NCBI GenBank assembly: GCA_043743335.1
Contig: JAYTWR010000123.1
Coordinates: 1 to 11,264 of the forward strand
Length of the DNA: 11,264 bases
Reading direction: 5' to 3'
DNA from: UBA5216 sp043743335
GTDB taxonomy: Bacteria > Pseudomonadota > Gammaproteobacteria > Burkholderiales > SG8-41
Positions 1 to 5,846 of the stretch are shown piece by piece (the stretch's first letter is position 1; each line of letters opens with the position of its first letter). The notes under the pieces were generated by a model, which saw nothing but the letters and a program-made list of their open reading frames with translations, had not been told where the DNA came from and ran no database searches. The position numbers and the translations under genes were made by a program.

Positions 1-62
1 GGGAGAGGGGAACAAACCCTCGCCCTCCGGGAGAGGGTGGCGCGCAGCGCCGGGTGAGGGAA
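1..62. repeat. GAGGG/CCCTC-rich intergenic repeat, partial at window edge
   Basis: The first 60 bases are built from runs of GGGAGAGGG, CCCTC, CTCCGGGAG and GGGTGAGGG with imperfect dyad symmetry, and they stand apart from the AT-rich leader that follows (63-122). Read on the minus strand they give CCCTCACCC...CCCTCTCCC, a composition recalled from interspersed intergenic repeats in many proteobacterial genomes. The copy may begin outside the window. It could fold into a transcript-end structure for an upstream gene, but no T-tract follows. Family assignment is from recall. Confidence 0.5.
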
Positions 63-122
63 GCTTTTGACTTTCCATAGAGGCTGAATAGAGACAAAAT
101 TTTCATTTTTCGAAACAACCTC

Positions 123-602
123 ATGACCACAGAACCCGCCACCCGCCCGCCCCTGCCGCCTTTCACCCGCGACACTGCCCTGCAAAAAATTCGGATGGCT
201 GAAGATGGCTGGAATTCACGCGATCCCGAGCGCGTTTCGCTGGTCTACACACCCGACAGCGTGTGGCGCAATCGCGCGGAGTTCCTGCAAGGCCGTCCGG
301 CGATTGTGCAATTTCTCACGCGCAAATGGCAGAAGGAACTCGACTACCGTTTGATCAAGGAACTGTGGGCGTTTCACGAAAACCGCATTGCCGTGCGCTT
401 CGCCTACGAATGGCACGACGACTCCGGCAACTGGTTTCGCTCCTATGGTAACGAGCACTGGGAATTCAACCCGCAGGGCCTGATGCAGCGACGCATCGCC
501 AGTATTAACGATGCGCCGATTAAGGCGGAGGAACGCAAATTCCACTGGGCCTTGGGACGGCGCCCCGATGAGCATCCGGGGTTGAGTGATCTGGGGCTAT
601 AA
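123..602 (+). CDS. DUF1348 family protein (SnoaL/NTF2-like fold)
   Basis: A 159-residue protein that matches the DUF1348 family over its whole length. The recognisable blocks in order are WNSRDPERVSLVYTPDS (30-46), WRNRAEF with the QGR turn (48-58), the FLTRKWQKELDYRL block (64-77), RIAVRFAYEW (88-97), WFRSYGNEHWEF (104-115) and the RRIASINDAPI block (123-133). The family has the cone-shaped NTF2/SnoaL fold, in which a pocket binds a small ligand, but no general reaction is established. There is no signal peptide or membrane segment, so it is probably cytosolic. No clear Shine-Dalgarno precedes the ATG (leader CGAAACAACCTC). The start is supported by normal family length. It converges on the solute-binding protein remnant, with 7 bp between the stop codons. 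Product family is secure; function is unknown. Confidence 0.9.
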   Translation: MTTEPATRPPLPPFTRDTALQKIRMAEDGWNSRDPERVSLVYTPDSVWRNRAEFLQGRPAIVQFLTRKWQKELDYRLIKELWAFHENRIAVRFAYEWHDDSGNWFRSYGNEHWEFNPQGLMQRRIASINDAPIKAEERKFHWALGRRPDEHPGLSDLGL

Positions 603-609
603 GCCCAAA

Positions 610-993
610 TTAACCCGCGCCAGGCTTAAAGTTGGTTTCGCGTATCAACTTCACCAGCCGGTCACGCTCGGCTTGCATGGCCTTGGCAGTATCCGCTGGC
701 GAGGTGCCGCGTGGCTCGGTGCCCTGCTGCGCGAGCTTTGCCACAAGATCGGGCATCGCCAAGGCACGGCTCATTTCTGCATGCAGCTTGGCGATGATCT
801 CCGGCGGTGTGCCTGCAGGCGCGAGCACGCCCTGCCATGAGCCGGTGAGGAAACCCGGCATGCCCGATTCGGCCACCGTGGGCGCTTCGGGCATGCTCGC
901 CACGCGCTTGTCGCTGCTCACCGCCAGCAACCGCAGACGACCGCTCTTGATAAACGGCACCGTCGGCAGCATGCCGTTGGGAAGGGTATACAT
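610..993 (-). pseudogene. Truncated Bug/TctC-family tripartite tricarboxylate transporter solute-binding protein (C-terminal part)
   Basis: The 127 codons match only the C-terminal lobe of Bug-family periplasmic binding proteins, which capture carboxylates for TTT transporters. The typical blocks are all present: PFIKSGRLRLLAVSSDKR (13-30), MPEAPTVAESGMPGF (34-48), SWQGVLAPAGTPPEIIAKL (52-70) and LAQQGTEPRG (87-96). Full members are about 320 residues with an export signal. Here roughly the first 200 residues are missing, including the signal peptide and N-terminal lobe. An in-frame TAA lies 12 nt upstream of the ATG, so the frame does not continue. An AAAAAGG purine run 4 nt before the ATG could allow translation of the fragment, but a single lobe without export should not bind substrate. 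The break falls in an AT-rich patch with inverted arms. Called a remnant. Confidence 0.85.
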
Positions 994-1028
994 AAAACCT
1001 TTTTAAATCAATTAGTTATAGTATACCC
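984..1028. repeat. 8-bp inverted repeat (GGGTATAC/GTATACCC) around an AT-rich patch
   Basis: GGGTATAC at 984-991 and GTATACCC at 1021-1028 are exact reverse complements, separated by 29 bases that are strongly AT-rich. The left arm supplies the first codons of the truncated Bug fragment, so the structure sits on the breakpoint of that gene. A 14-bp sequence in the spacer (1005-1018) recurs at 5678-5691. It could be a recombination scar or regulator half-sites, since GTATAC cores occur in some GntR-type operators. Neither reading is proven. Confidence 0.45.
1005..1018 (+). repeat. 14-bp direct repeat, left copy
   Basis: The sequence AAATCAATTAGTTA occurs here and again at 5678-5691 in the same orientation. 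This copy lies at the broken 5' end of the Bug-family remnant. The right copy spans the junction of two AT-rich dyads beside another solute-binding protein remnant. The match is seen directly; its meaning is uncertain. Confidence 0.5.
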
Positions 1029-1041
1029 ACCGACAACATCA

Positions 1042-1875
1042 TCAGCCACGCACAGACGCCAAAAAGCGCCGCACAATAGCCACGAATTCATCGGGGTCTT
1101 CATCACTCGGATAGTGGCCCAGATTTGCCATCATCACGATCTGCGATTGTGGCAGCCGCACGCGCAATGCTTGCTGCGTTTCCGGCGGCACAATTTTGCT
1201 CAGGCCGCCCAGCACATACACAATCGGCGCTGTGATTTTGCTCACCGTGCCCCACAGTTCCGTCGGCACAAAACCTTTGAGTATCGCCGGATCGCGCTTC
1301 CACACCACGCGTCCATCGGCGCGCGGCTTGGTGCCCTGCTCCGCCATCATGCGCGCCACCCACGCCGGCGCACGTGGCGTATCCACGCGGATGTACTCGA
1401 GCAATGCCTCTGTTGACGCCCAGCCATCCACCTCTTTGGCCATGCGATTGCCACGGCGATTGGAAACCGCCGTGGGCCGCTCCGGCCCCACATCTTCAAC
1501 GATCACCGCCCGCACCCATGCCGGGTGACGCCCGGCCACCAACTGCACCGCGCGCCCGCCGGTTGAAGCGCCCCACAGCACCACATTGCGCAAGCCAAGT
1601 TGCTCGATCAAGCCTTCGATGTCACTGGTGTAATCCTCAACCACGTACGCGCCATCAGGATGCCAATCCGAATCGCCGTGGCCGCGCATATCCACCGCAA
1701 TCACATGAAAATCGTTCGCCAGCCGCTCAGCCACCGGGCCGAACAAACGCGCCATGCGCGCAATGCCGTGTACCAGAATCATCGATGGTTTGGCGGCACT
1801 GCCCCATTCGAGATAATGGATTTTGAGGCCGTTAACGGTGGCGAATTTTTCAGCAGGCTGTGCGACGGTGCTCAT
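1042..1875 (-). CDS. Alpha/beta hydrolase
   Basis: A 277-residue alpha/beta-hydrolase-fold enzyme, probably cytosolic, expected to hydrolyse an ester, thioester, lactone or C-C bond. Visible hallmarks are the oxyanion-hole HG at 36-37 (ILVHGIAR), the DMRGHGDSD segment (62-70), the nucleophile elbow G-A-S-T-G with Ser104, and the catalytic His254 in NLGHYPSDEDPDEF. After strand 7, where many members carry the catalytic Asp, the sequence reads GGLSKIVPPE with Lys227. The acid may instead be Asp128 (or Glu127) after strand 6 (VEDVGPE). The start at 1875 is preferred over an ATG at 1956, because the extra 27 residues are unlike the family and fill the divergent promoter region. GGA lies 8 nt upstream of the chosen start. 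It is transcribed divergently from the MBL-fold gene. Substrate is not predictable. Confidence 0.85.
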   Translation of the reverse strand: MSTVAQPAEKFATVNGLKIHYLEWGSAAKPSMILVHGIARMARLFGPVAERLANDFHVIAVDMRGHGDSDWHPDGAYVVEDYTSDIEGLIEQLGLRNVVLWGASTGGRAVQLVAGRHPAWVRAVIVEDVGPERPTAVSNRRGNRMAKEVDGWASTEALLEYIRVDTPRAPAWVARMMAEQGTKPRADGRVVWKRDPAILKGFVPTELWGTVSKITAPIVYVLGGLSKIVPPETQQALRVRLPQSQIVMMANLGHYPSDEDPDEFVAIVRRFLASVRG

Positions 1876-1991
1876 GAGGCAGTTCCGTAACGGTAATTTT
1901 TCAGTCGGCAAGATAACATCAAATGCGCTACATTTCCGTCGGTAGCGCTTCAACATAATCGGACAAATAGTCTTGTCTTCTGGAGAACACG
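1876..1991. promoter_or_regulatory. Divergent intergenic promoter region with a GCGCTA/TAGCGC dyad
   Basis: These 116 bp separate the hydrolase (leftward) and the MBL-fold gene (rightward), so both promoters must lie here unless transcription comes from further away. CATAAT at 1954-1959 is a fair -10 match for the rightward unit, but no good -35 sits 16-18 bp before it. A perfect dyad GCGCTA (1925-1930) / TAGCGC (1943-1948) with a 12-bp gap lies just upstream and could bind a regulator controlling both directions. GGAG at 1982-1985 is the ribosome binding site for the ATG at 1992. The promoter and operator are inferred from position and symmetry only. Confidence 0.4.
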
Positions 1992-2870
1992 ATGTCTGTC
2001 ATCCGTATCGGCGATTTTGCAGTGCATCGCATTAGCGAATTTGAAGGTGGGTTTATCGCGCCCGAAGTTTTCTTCCCGGATTACGATCCCGAAGTCTTGC
2101 GCGCCAATCCCGACATGGCCGGGCCGCAATTGGTTGATCCGGCAACCGGCAAGCTGGTGTTCAGCTTTCACAGCTTCGTGGTCAAAACCGGGCGTCACAC
2201 CATTTTGATCGACGCCTGCATCGGCAACGACAAAGAGCGCCCGACGCGGCCACAGTTTCATCGTGCTAAATCGCCGTTCATCGCTGATCTCGCGCACGCT
2301 GGCGTGACGCCCGAAGACGTGGATTTTGTCATGTGTACGCATTTGCACTGGGATCACGTCGGCTGGAATACGCGTCTGGACAATGGCCGCTGGACGCCCA
2401 CCTTTCCCAATGCGCGCTACATCATGGCGCGCCGCGAATTCGATCACTGGCAGGCCGTGCAACAACGTGGTGAAGAATCCCCGCACGTGCGCGCCTTCGA
2501 CGACAGCGTGCTGCCGGTGGTGCGCGCTGGGCAGTCCATGCTGGTCGACGACAACTACGCCATGGAAGACGGCCTGTGGTTTGAAAACGCACCGGGCCAC
2601 ACGCCGGGCAACGTGGTGATCCATGCCCAATCGCGCGATGACCGCGCAGTGTTTTTGGGCGATGTGATTCACCACCAATTTCAGTTAATGCAGCCGGCCT
2701 GGTCAACGCTGGCCTGCACCGACCCCGTGCTATCCAAAGCCACACGCACGCGGCTGATCGAAGAGTACGCTGACAACGGCATGCGCCTGCTGCCGGGGCA
2801 CTTTCCTGCGCCGACGGCCGGGCGCATCGTGCGGCGTGGCAGCGGATTTCGCTATGTATTTGAATCTTAA
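1992..2870 (+). CDS. MBL-fold metallo-hydrolase (lactonase/glyoxalase II-like)
   Basis: A 292-residue metallo-beta-lactamase-fold hydrolase with a complete dinuclear metal site. The ligands are H117-x-H119-x-D121-H122 in THLHWDHVGW, His203 in GHTPGN, the bridging Asp224 in FLGDVIHH, and His270 near the C-terminus in LLPGHFP. The order and spacing are those of the broad group that includes acyl-homoserine-lactone lactonases and related hydrolases acting on esters, lactones or thioesters. No signal peptide is seen, so it is probably cytosolic. A GGAG box 6 nt before the ATG supports the start. The FMN dehydrogenase gene follows after 21 bp, and the two probably form an operon. A lactone or ester substrate yielding a hydroxy acid would fit this pairing, but that is inference. 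Confidence 0.88.
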   Translation: MSVIRIGDFAVHRISEFEGGFIAPEVFFPDYDPEVLRANPDMAGPQLVDPATGKLVFSFHSFVVKTGRHTILIDACIGNDKERPTRPQFHRAKSPFIADLAHAGVTPEDVDFVMCTHLHWDHVGWNTRLDNGRWTPTFPNARYIMARREFDHWQAVQQRGEESPHVRAFDDSVLPVVRAGQSMLVDDNYAMEDGLWFENAPGHTPGNVVIHAQSRDDRAVFLGDVIHHQFQLMQPAWSTLACTDPVLSKATRTRLIEEYADNGMRLLPGHFPAPTAGRIVRRGSGFRYVFES

Positions 2871-2891
2871 GATAAATTAGGAAAACCCATC

Positions 2892-4094
2892 ATGAGCAAT
2901 ACACCAGCACGCGCACGCGCGGTTTCGGGACGTTTGAAAAACATCCTCTGCCTCGATGACTTTGAAGCGCCGGCTCGCGCGCATCTGCCGCGGCCGATTT
3001 TTGGTTACATCTCCGGCGGCGTTGAAACGAACAGCTCGCTGAATCTCAATCGCAGCGCGTTCAGCGAATATGAATTTCTGCCACGCGTGCTGAAGAACAC
3101 CCGCGCGCGGCATCAGAAAACCACGCTGTTTGGCCGCACTTACGATCTACCGTTCGGCTTTCCGCCCATGGGCGCGACGGCGCTTGCGGCGTATGAAGGC
3201 GACACCGTGTTGTCCAAAGTCGCAGCCGAACTCAACACAGTCATGATTCAAAGCGGCGCTTCGCTGATGACCATGGAGCGCCTCAAAGCCGCTGGCCCCA
3301 CCGCATGGTTTCAGGCGTATTTGCCCGGCACGCCGGAAGTGATTGTGCCGCTGGTAGAACGCGCGCAAGCCACCGGCTTTGAAGTACTCGTGCTCACCGT
3401 AGACGTGCAAGTCTCGGCCAACCGCGAGAATAACGTGCGCGCCGGATTCAGTTCGCCGCTAAAGCCTACGCTGCGGCTGGCTTGGGACTGCATGACACGC
3501 CCCAGTTGGACGTTAGGCACCTTTGCCCGCACCGTGCTCACGCACGGCATGCCGCATCTGGAAAACATGGGCTTTACGCGCTTGCCCATCCTCGGCAACA
3601 TCGATCGTCCCAACCGCGCACGCGACGGGCTGTGCTGGGAGCATGTCGAACTGATGCGCAAAATCTGGAAAGGCAAACTCGTGCTTAAAGGTGTGCTAGC
3701 GCGCGAGGACGTGCGCATCGCACGCGAGAGCGGCGTTGACGGCATCATGGTGTCGAACCACGGCGGACGTCAGCTCGACGGCACCATCTCACCGTTTCGC
3801 GCCCTGCCCGGCGCGGTGGCCGAAGCGGGCAACATGGCCATCATGATGGACAGCGGCATTCGTCGCGGCACCGACGTGCTGAAAGCGCTTGCCATGGGCG
3901 CGCATTTTGTTTTTGTCGGCAGACCGTTTTTGTATGCCGCATCCATCGCCGGCGAAGACGGCGTGCATCACGCGGCCGCCCTGCTGCGCGACGAAATCAG
4001 CCGCAATATGGCGATGCTGGGCATTTCCTCGGTTGCGGAAATGAAGCGCGAATTGTTGGTGCCGCGCGTCGGGTCGATTGACGCCCAGCCTTAG
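2892..4094 (+). CDS. FMN-dependent alpha-hydroxy-acid dehydrogenase/oxidase (lactate/mandelate dehydrogenase family)
   Basis: A 400-residue TIM-barrel flavoenzyme expected to oxidise a 2-hydroxy acid to the 2-oxo acid with FMN. Active-site residues line up with the glycolate-oxidase family: Tyr39 in FGYISGG, Gln141 and Tyr143 in WFQAY, Asp171 in LTVDV, Arg178 in ANREN, Lys266 in LVLKGVL, and the catalytic base His290 with Arg293 in SNHGGRQLD. The FMN-phosphate site is DSGIRRGTDVLKAL (320-333) and GAHFVFVGRP (336-345). Length is normal for the family and the protein is complete. It is probably soluble or loosely membrane-associated. AGGA at 2879-2882 is the likely ribosome binding site. It lies 21 bp after the MBL-fold gene, consistent with co-transcription. 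Substrate (lactate, mandelate, glycolate or other) and electron acceptor cannot be decided. Confidence 0.92.
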   Translation: MSNTPARARAVSGRLKNILCLDDFEAPARAHLPRPIFGYISGGVETNSSLNLNRSAFSEYEFLPRVLKNTRARHQKTTLFGRTYDLPFGFPPMGATALAAYEGDTVLSKVAAELNTVMIQSGASLMTMERLKAAGPTAWFQAYLPGTPEVIVPLVERAQATGFEVLVLTVDVQVSANRENNVRAGFSSPLKPTLRLAWDCMTRPSWTLGTFARTVLTHGMPHLENMGFTRLPILGNIDRPNRARDGLCWEHVELMRKIWKGKLVLKGVLAREDVRIARESGVDGIMVSNHGGRQLDGTISPFRALPGAVAEAGNMAIMMDSGIRRGTDVLKALAMGAHFVFVGRPFLYAASIAGEDGVHHAAALLRDEISRNMAMLGISSVAEMKRELLVPRVGSIDAQP

Positions 4095-4096
4095 TC

Positions 4097-4915
4097 TTAG
4101 TAATACACCGACCGCCCAGCCCCACCCGTAGCCACCACCAGCTCGCCACTGATCGCCCACGATTTATCCGACGCCAAAAACGTCGTCACAAATGCCACTT
4201 CGCTGGCATCGACCATGCGACAAATCGCGTTACCGCGCGGCGAGTCCGGCTGATAATTGCGCTTTTCAACTTCTTCCGCTGTGATTTTTAACTCGGCGGC
4301 TTGTTTGGCCAACTGGCTCGGTGTGCGTTCCGTGCGCGTGGTGCCCGGATGCACGCAATTCACCGTAATACCAAAGCGGCCCAACTGCACGGCCAGCGTT
4401 TTTGCCATGTGTACCATCGACGCGTTGCGCGCGCCGCCACTCAAGTTACCGGCGTTACGAGCATTGGCGCCACTGATATTGATGATACGGCCCCAACCCT
4501 GCTTTTTCAGATGCGGAATCACCGCCCGTGCGCAGCGCAAGGCACCCACGTATTTGGTGTTGAAGTCGAGCAGCAAATCCTCATCAACCACCGTCTCAAT
4601 CGGGCCAATCGCCGTCGCAGAACCGCCGGGCGACGAACCGCTGTTCACCAAAATATGCAAGCCGCCAAAAGCCGCTGCCGCCTGCGCGACCATGGCTTCA
4701 ACCTGCTCTTTGCTGGTGACATCGGCCGTCAGCCCAATAACACGTCCGCCGGTTTCAGCCGACAATTCCTTCGCCGCAGCGTCGAGCGCCTCTTTGCGCC
4801 GCGCGACAATGGCCCCGTTCACGCCCTCACGCGCCAACTCCCGCGCGATGGCCCGGCCGATGCCCAAACTACCGCCAGTGACGATTGCGCTTTTACCTTT
4901 GAGTCCTAAATCCAT
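4097..4915 (-). CDS. SDR-family oxidoreductase, atypical active site
   Basis: A 272-residue short-chain dehydrogenase/reductase with the nucleotide-binding TGGSLGIGR motif (13-21), ADVTS (64-68), an LVNSG segment (89-93), the structural Asn119 in DFNTKYVG, Ser148 in IINISGA and the HPGTTRTE segment (189-196). Aligning on the conserved KTLA helix places Gly160 and Asn164 where the catalytic Tyr and Lys normally stand, so the YxxxK pair is absent. It may belong to a divergent SDR clade that uses other residues, or it may not be a classical redox enzyme. The start at 4915 is set by the family N-terminus and an AGGAG box. A 77-residue upstream extension is rejected as unlike the family. Its stop lies 2 bp from the stop of the convergent FMN dehydrogenase, leaving no room for separate terminators. 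Confidence 0.88.
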   Translation of the reverse strand: MDLGLKGKSAIVTGGSLGIGRAIARELAREGVNGAIVARRKEALDAAAKELSAETGGRVIGLTADVTSKEQVEAMVAQAAAAFGGLHILVNSGSSPGGSATAIGPIETVVDEDLLLDFNTKYVGALRCARAVIPHLKKQGWGRIINISGANARNAGNLSGGARNASMVHMAKTLAVQLGRFGITVNCVHPGTTRTERTPSQLAKQAAELKITAEEVEKRNYQPDSPRGNAICRMVDASEVAFVTTFLASDKSWAISGELVVATGGAGRSVYY

Positions 4916-4923
4916 GGTGTGAT

Positions 4924-4928
4924 CTCCT
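4924..4928 (-). promoter_or_regulatory. Ribosome binding site (AGGAG) deciding the SDR start
   Basis: AGGAG on the minus strand lies 8 nt before the ATG at 4915. It supports this start over the in-frame ATG at 5146, which has no family-like sequence behind it. Confidence 0.7.
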
Positions 4929-5132
4929 GAGTGAAAAGAACTGCTGATGATGTTGTTTAATTTCCGAACGAGCCGCCGTGCAGTATTACGCAATTTGCTG
5001 AAGACGGCATCTGATATTGTGAATGGCCGCGCGCTGAACTTGATTTCCGCCACGCGCTGAAAGAAAGCCTTGAGCACCCCGAACAACGAAACCGGCACGC
5101 TGGCGCGCAGCGGAAAAACACGGCAAGGGCGC
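4929..5132. other. Divergent intergenic region between SDR gene and SRPBCC pseudogene
   Basis: About 200 bp without a recognisable gene. Reading frames run through it on both strands, but their translations match no family I know and only extend the neighbouring genes. It must carry the leftward SDR promoter. TAATAC and CAATAT-like hexamers occur on the minus strand, but none is paired with a convincing -35. No strong dyad or terminator was seen. Confidence 0.35.
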
Positions 5133-5667
5133 ATGACACGCAACATCGCAAGCGATCAGCAAACCGTATGGGGCTTGCTGACCCTGTCAGCTCGGCTGCC
5201 GGAATGGCTGGCGCCGGGCATGATTGAATTTAAACCCTGCGGCGCGTTGAAGCGCAATTTCGCCGACAGCGGCACCGGCACCGCTTTTGATGCGCCACGC
5301 CTCATCGAATACTCGTGGCGCAGCCCCGGCCAACCCGCGCGCCCCGTGCGCTGGGAACCATAAGCCAGCGGCGCCGCCGTCACGTCTGACGTCCACCGCC
5401 AGCGTACCGCAAATTGAAGACATCGCCCGCACCTGTGCAGGATGGAAAACATACTTGGCGATGCTGCAAGCCGCGCCGGACGGTGCGCCGATCAAGTTTC
5501 CGTTTGAGGTGTTTAAGGCGGCGCGGAACGTCTATAAAAAGCGAAAGCTGCGGCGCTGGCGTGACCGTCTGTCGGATCGGCAAGCGCAGCATGCCTCCTT
5601 TTTTTTAATTTGCAATGTCAAGTGGCGTATGCACGCTACGCTTTCCAACTCTACACATAATTTTTAA
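5133..5667 (+). pseudogene. Broken SRPBCC (AHSA1/START-like) domain protein
   Basis: The pieces belong to one SRPBCC-fold gene, a small hydrophobic-ligand-binding cavity protein normally about 140-150 residues long. The N-terminal half (5133-5360) carries TVWGLL, LSARLPEWLAPG, FADSGT, APRLIEYSW and RPVRWE. An in-frame TAA at 5361-5363 follows RWEP, and readable sequence (ASGAAVT) continues behind it. From about 5382 the homology jumps to the +1 frame (RLTSTASVPQIEDIA, GWKTYLAMLQAA, then the PIKFPFEVFKAARNVYK block ending near 5537). After DSGT the family usually has about five more residues before the TAFDAPR block, suggesting a small in-frame deletion. Past 5540 the frame encodes unrelated residues to a stop at 5665. 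Two or three independent lesions make recent function unlikely. It is divergent to the SDR gene. Confidence 0.8.
5579..5606 (+). terminator. Weak candidate rho-independent terminator
   Basis: GGCA (5579-5582) and TGCC (5592-5595) can pair around a 9-nt loop, and a run of eight T (5599-5606) follows after a 3-nt gap. The T-tract is convincing but the 4-bp stem is weak. It lies behind the SRPBCC homology end (about 5537), where a terminator would be expected. Confidence 0.25.
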
Positions 5668-5702
5668 TTATCATTAAAAATCAATTAGTTACATAACTAA
5701 TT
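5660..5702. repeat. Two adjacent perfect AT-rich dyads
   Basis: ATTTTTAAT (5660-5668) and ATTAAAAAT (5673-5681) form a perfect 9-bp inverted repeat with a 4-nt loop. After one base, AATTAGTTA (5683-5691) and TAACTAATT (5694-5702) form a second perfect 9-bp inverted repeat with a 2-nt centre. The stop codon of the solute-binding protein remnant (5703-5705, minus strand) is directly next to the second. They could be an operator pair, a weak bidirectional transcript end, or the scar or end of a mobile sequence. The structure is seen directly; the role is unknown. Confidence 0.6.
5678..5691 (+). repeat. 14-bp direct repeat, right copy
   Basis: AAATCAATTAGTTA, identical to 1005-1018 and in the same orientation. 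This copy runs from the right arm of the first AT-rich dyad into the left arm of the second. Together the two copies bracket about 4.7 kb holding four intact genes and one pseudogene. Confidence 0.5.
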
Positions 5703-5846
5703 CTACCTACCCCGCCTTCGCCCCCACACCGCCTTAATCACTAGCTCCCGCTTCGCCAGTGAATCGTCCACGAGCTTCGTAAAATCCATCGGCTTGTTGG
5801 GTGTAGCGGCATCGACACTGCGCGTCAATTGATCCAAGTATTCGTT
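5703..5846 (-). pseudogene. C-terminal fragment of a probable ABC-type substrate-binding protein
   Basis: A 47-codon minus-strand frame reads NEYLDQLTRSVDAAT, then PNKPMDFTKLVDDSL, and ends ELVIKAVWGRRRGR before a TAG at 5703-5705. The TPNKPMDFTKLVDDS stretch resembles the C-terminal end of NitT/TauT-type (NMT1-like) periplasmic substrate-binding proteins. This assignment is from memory of the family and is tentative. No start codon or N-terminal domain is present. The frame overlaps the last 22 bp of the giant RTX protease gene in a different frame, suggesting the two were joined by a rearrangement. The final residues (WGRRRGR) may be non-native read-through up to the AT-rich dyads. Confidence 0.4.

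Noticed and set aside
594..606. GGGCT-ATA-AGCCC hairpin as a terminator between the DUF1348 gene and the Bug remnant
   Set aside because: The stem has only 5 bp with a 3-nt loop and no T-tract follows on either strand.
586..1006. Plus-strand open frames across the Bug remnant
   Set aside because: The minus strand has unmistakable Bug-family sequence; the plus frames have no recognisable domain.
1876..1956. Upstream start for the alpha/beta hydrolase (27 extra residues)
   Set aside because: The added residues are basic and unlike the family N-terminus, they fill the divergent promoter region, and the start at 1875 gives a typical protein.
5070..5132. Earlier ATG (5070) for the SRPBCC gene
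   Set aside because: The 21 residues before the Met at 5133 do not resemble the family, whose N-terminus matches from about MTRNIA onward.
4916..5146. 77-residue N-terminal extension of the SDR
   Set aside because: SDRs begin just before the TGxxxGIG motif, and an AGGAG box sits correctly before the ATG at 4915.
5622..5641. Small hairpin (GTGGCG/CGCTAC) resembling a REP-type element
   Set aside because: The stem is six pairs with one G-T and only one copy is present in the window, so a repeat family cannot be supported.
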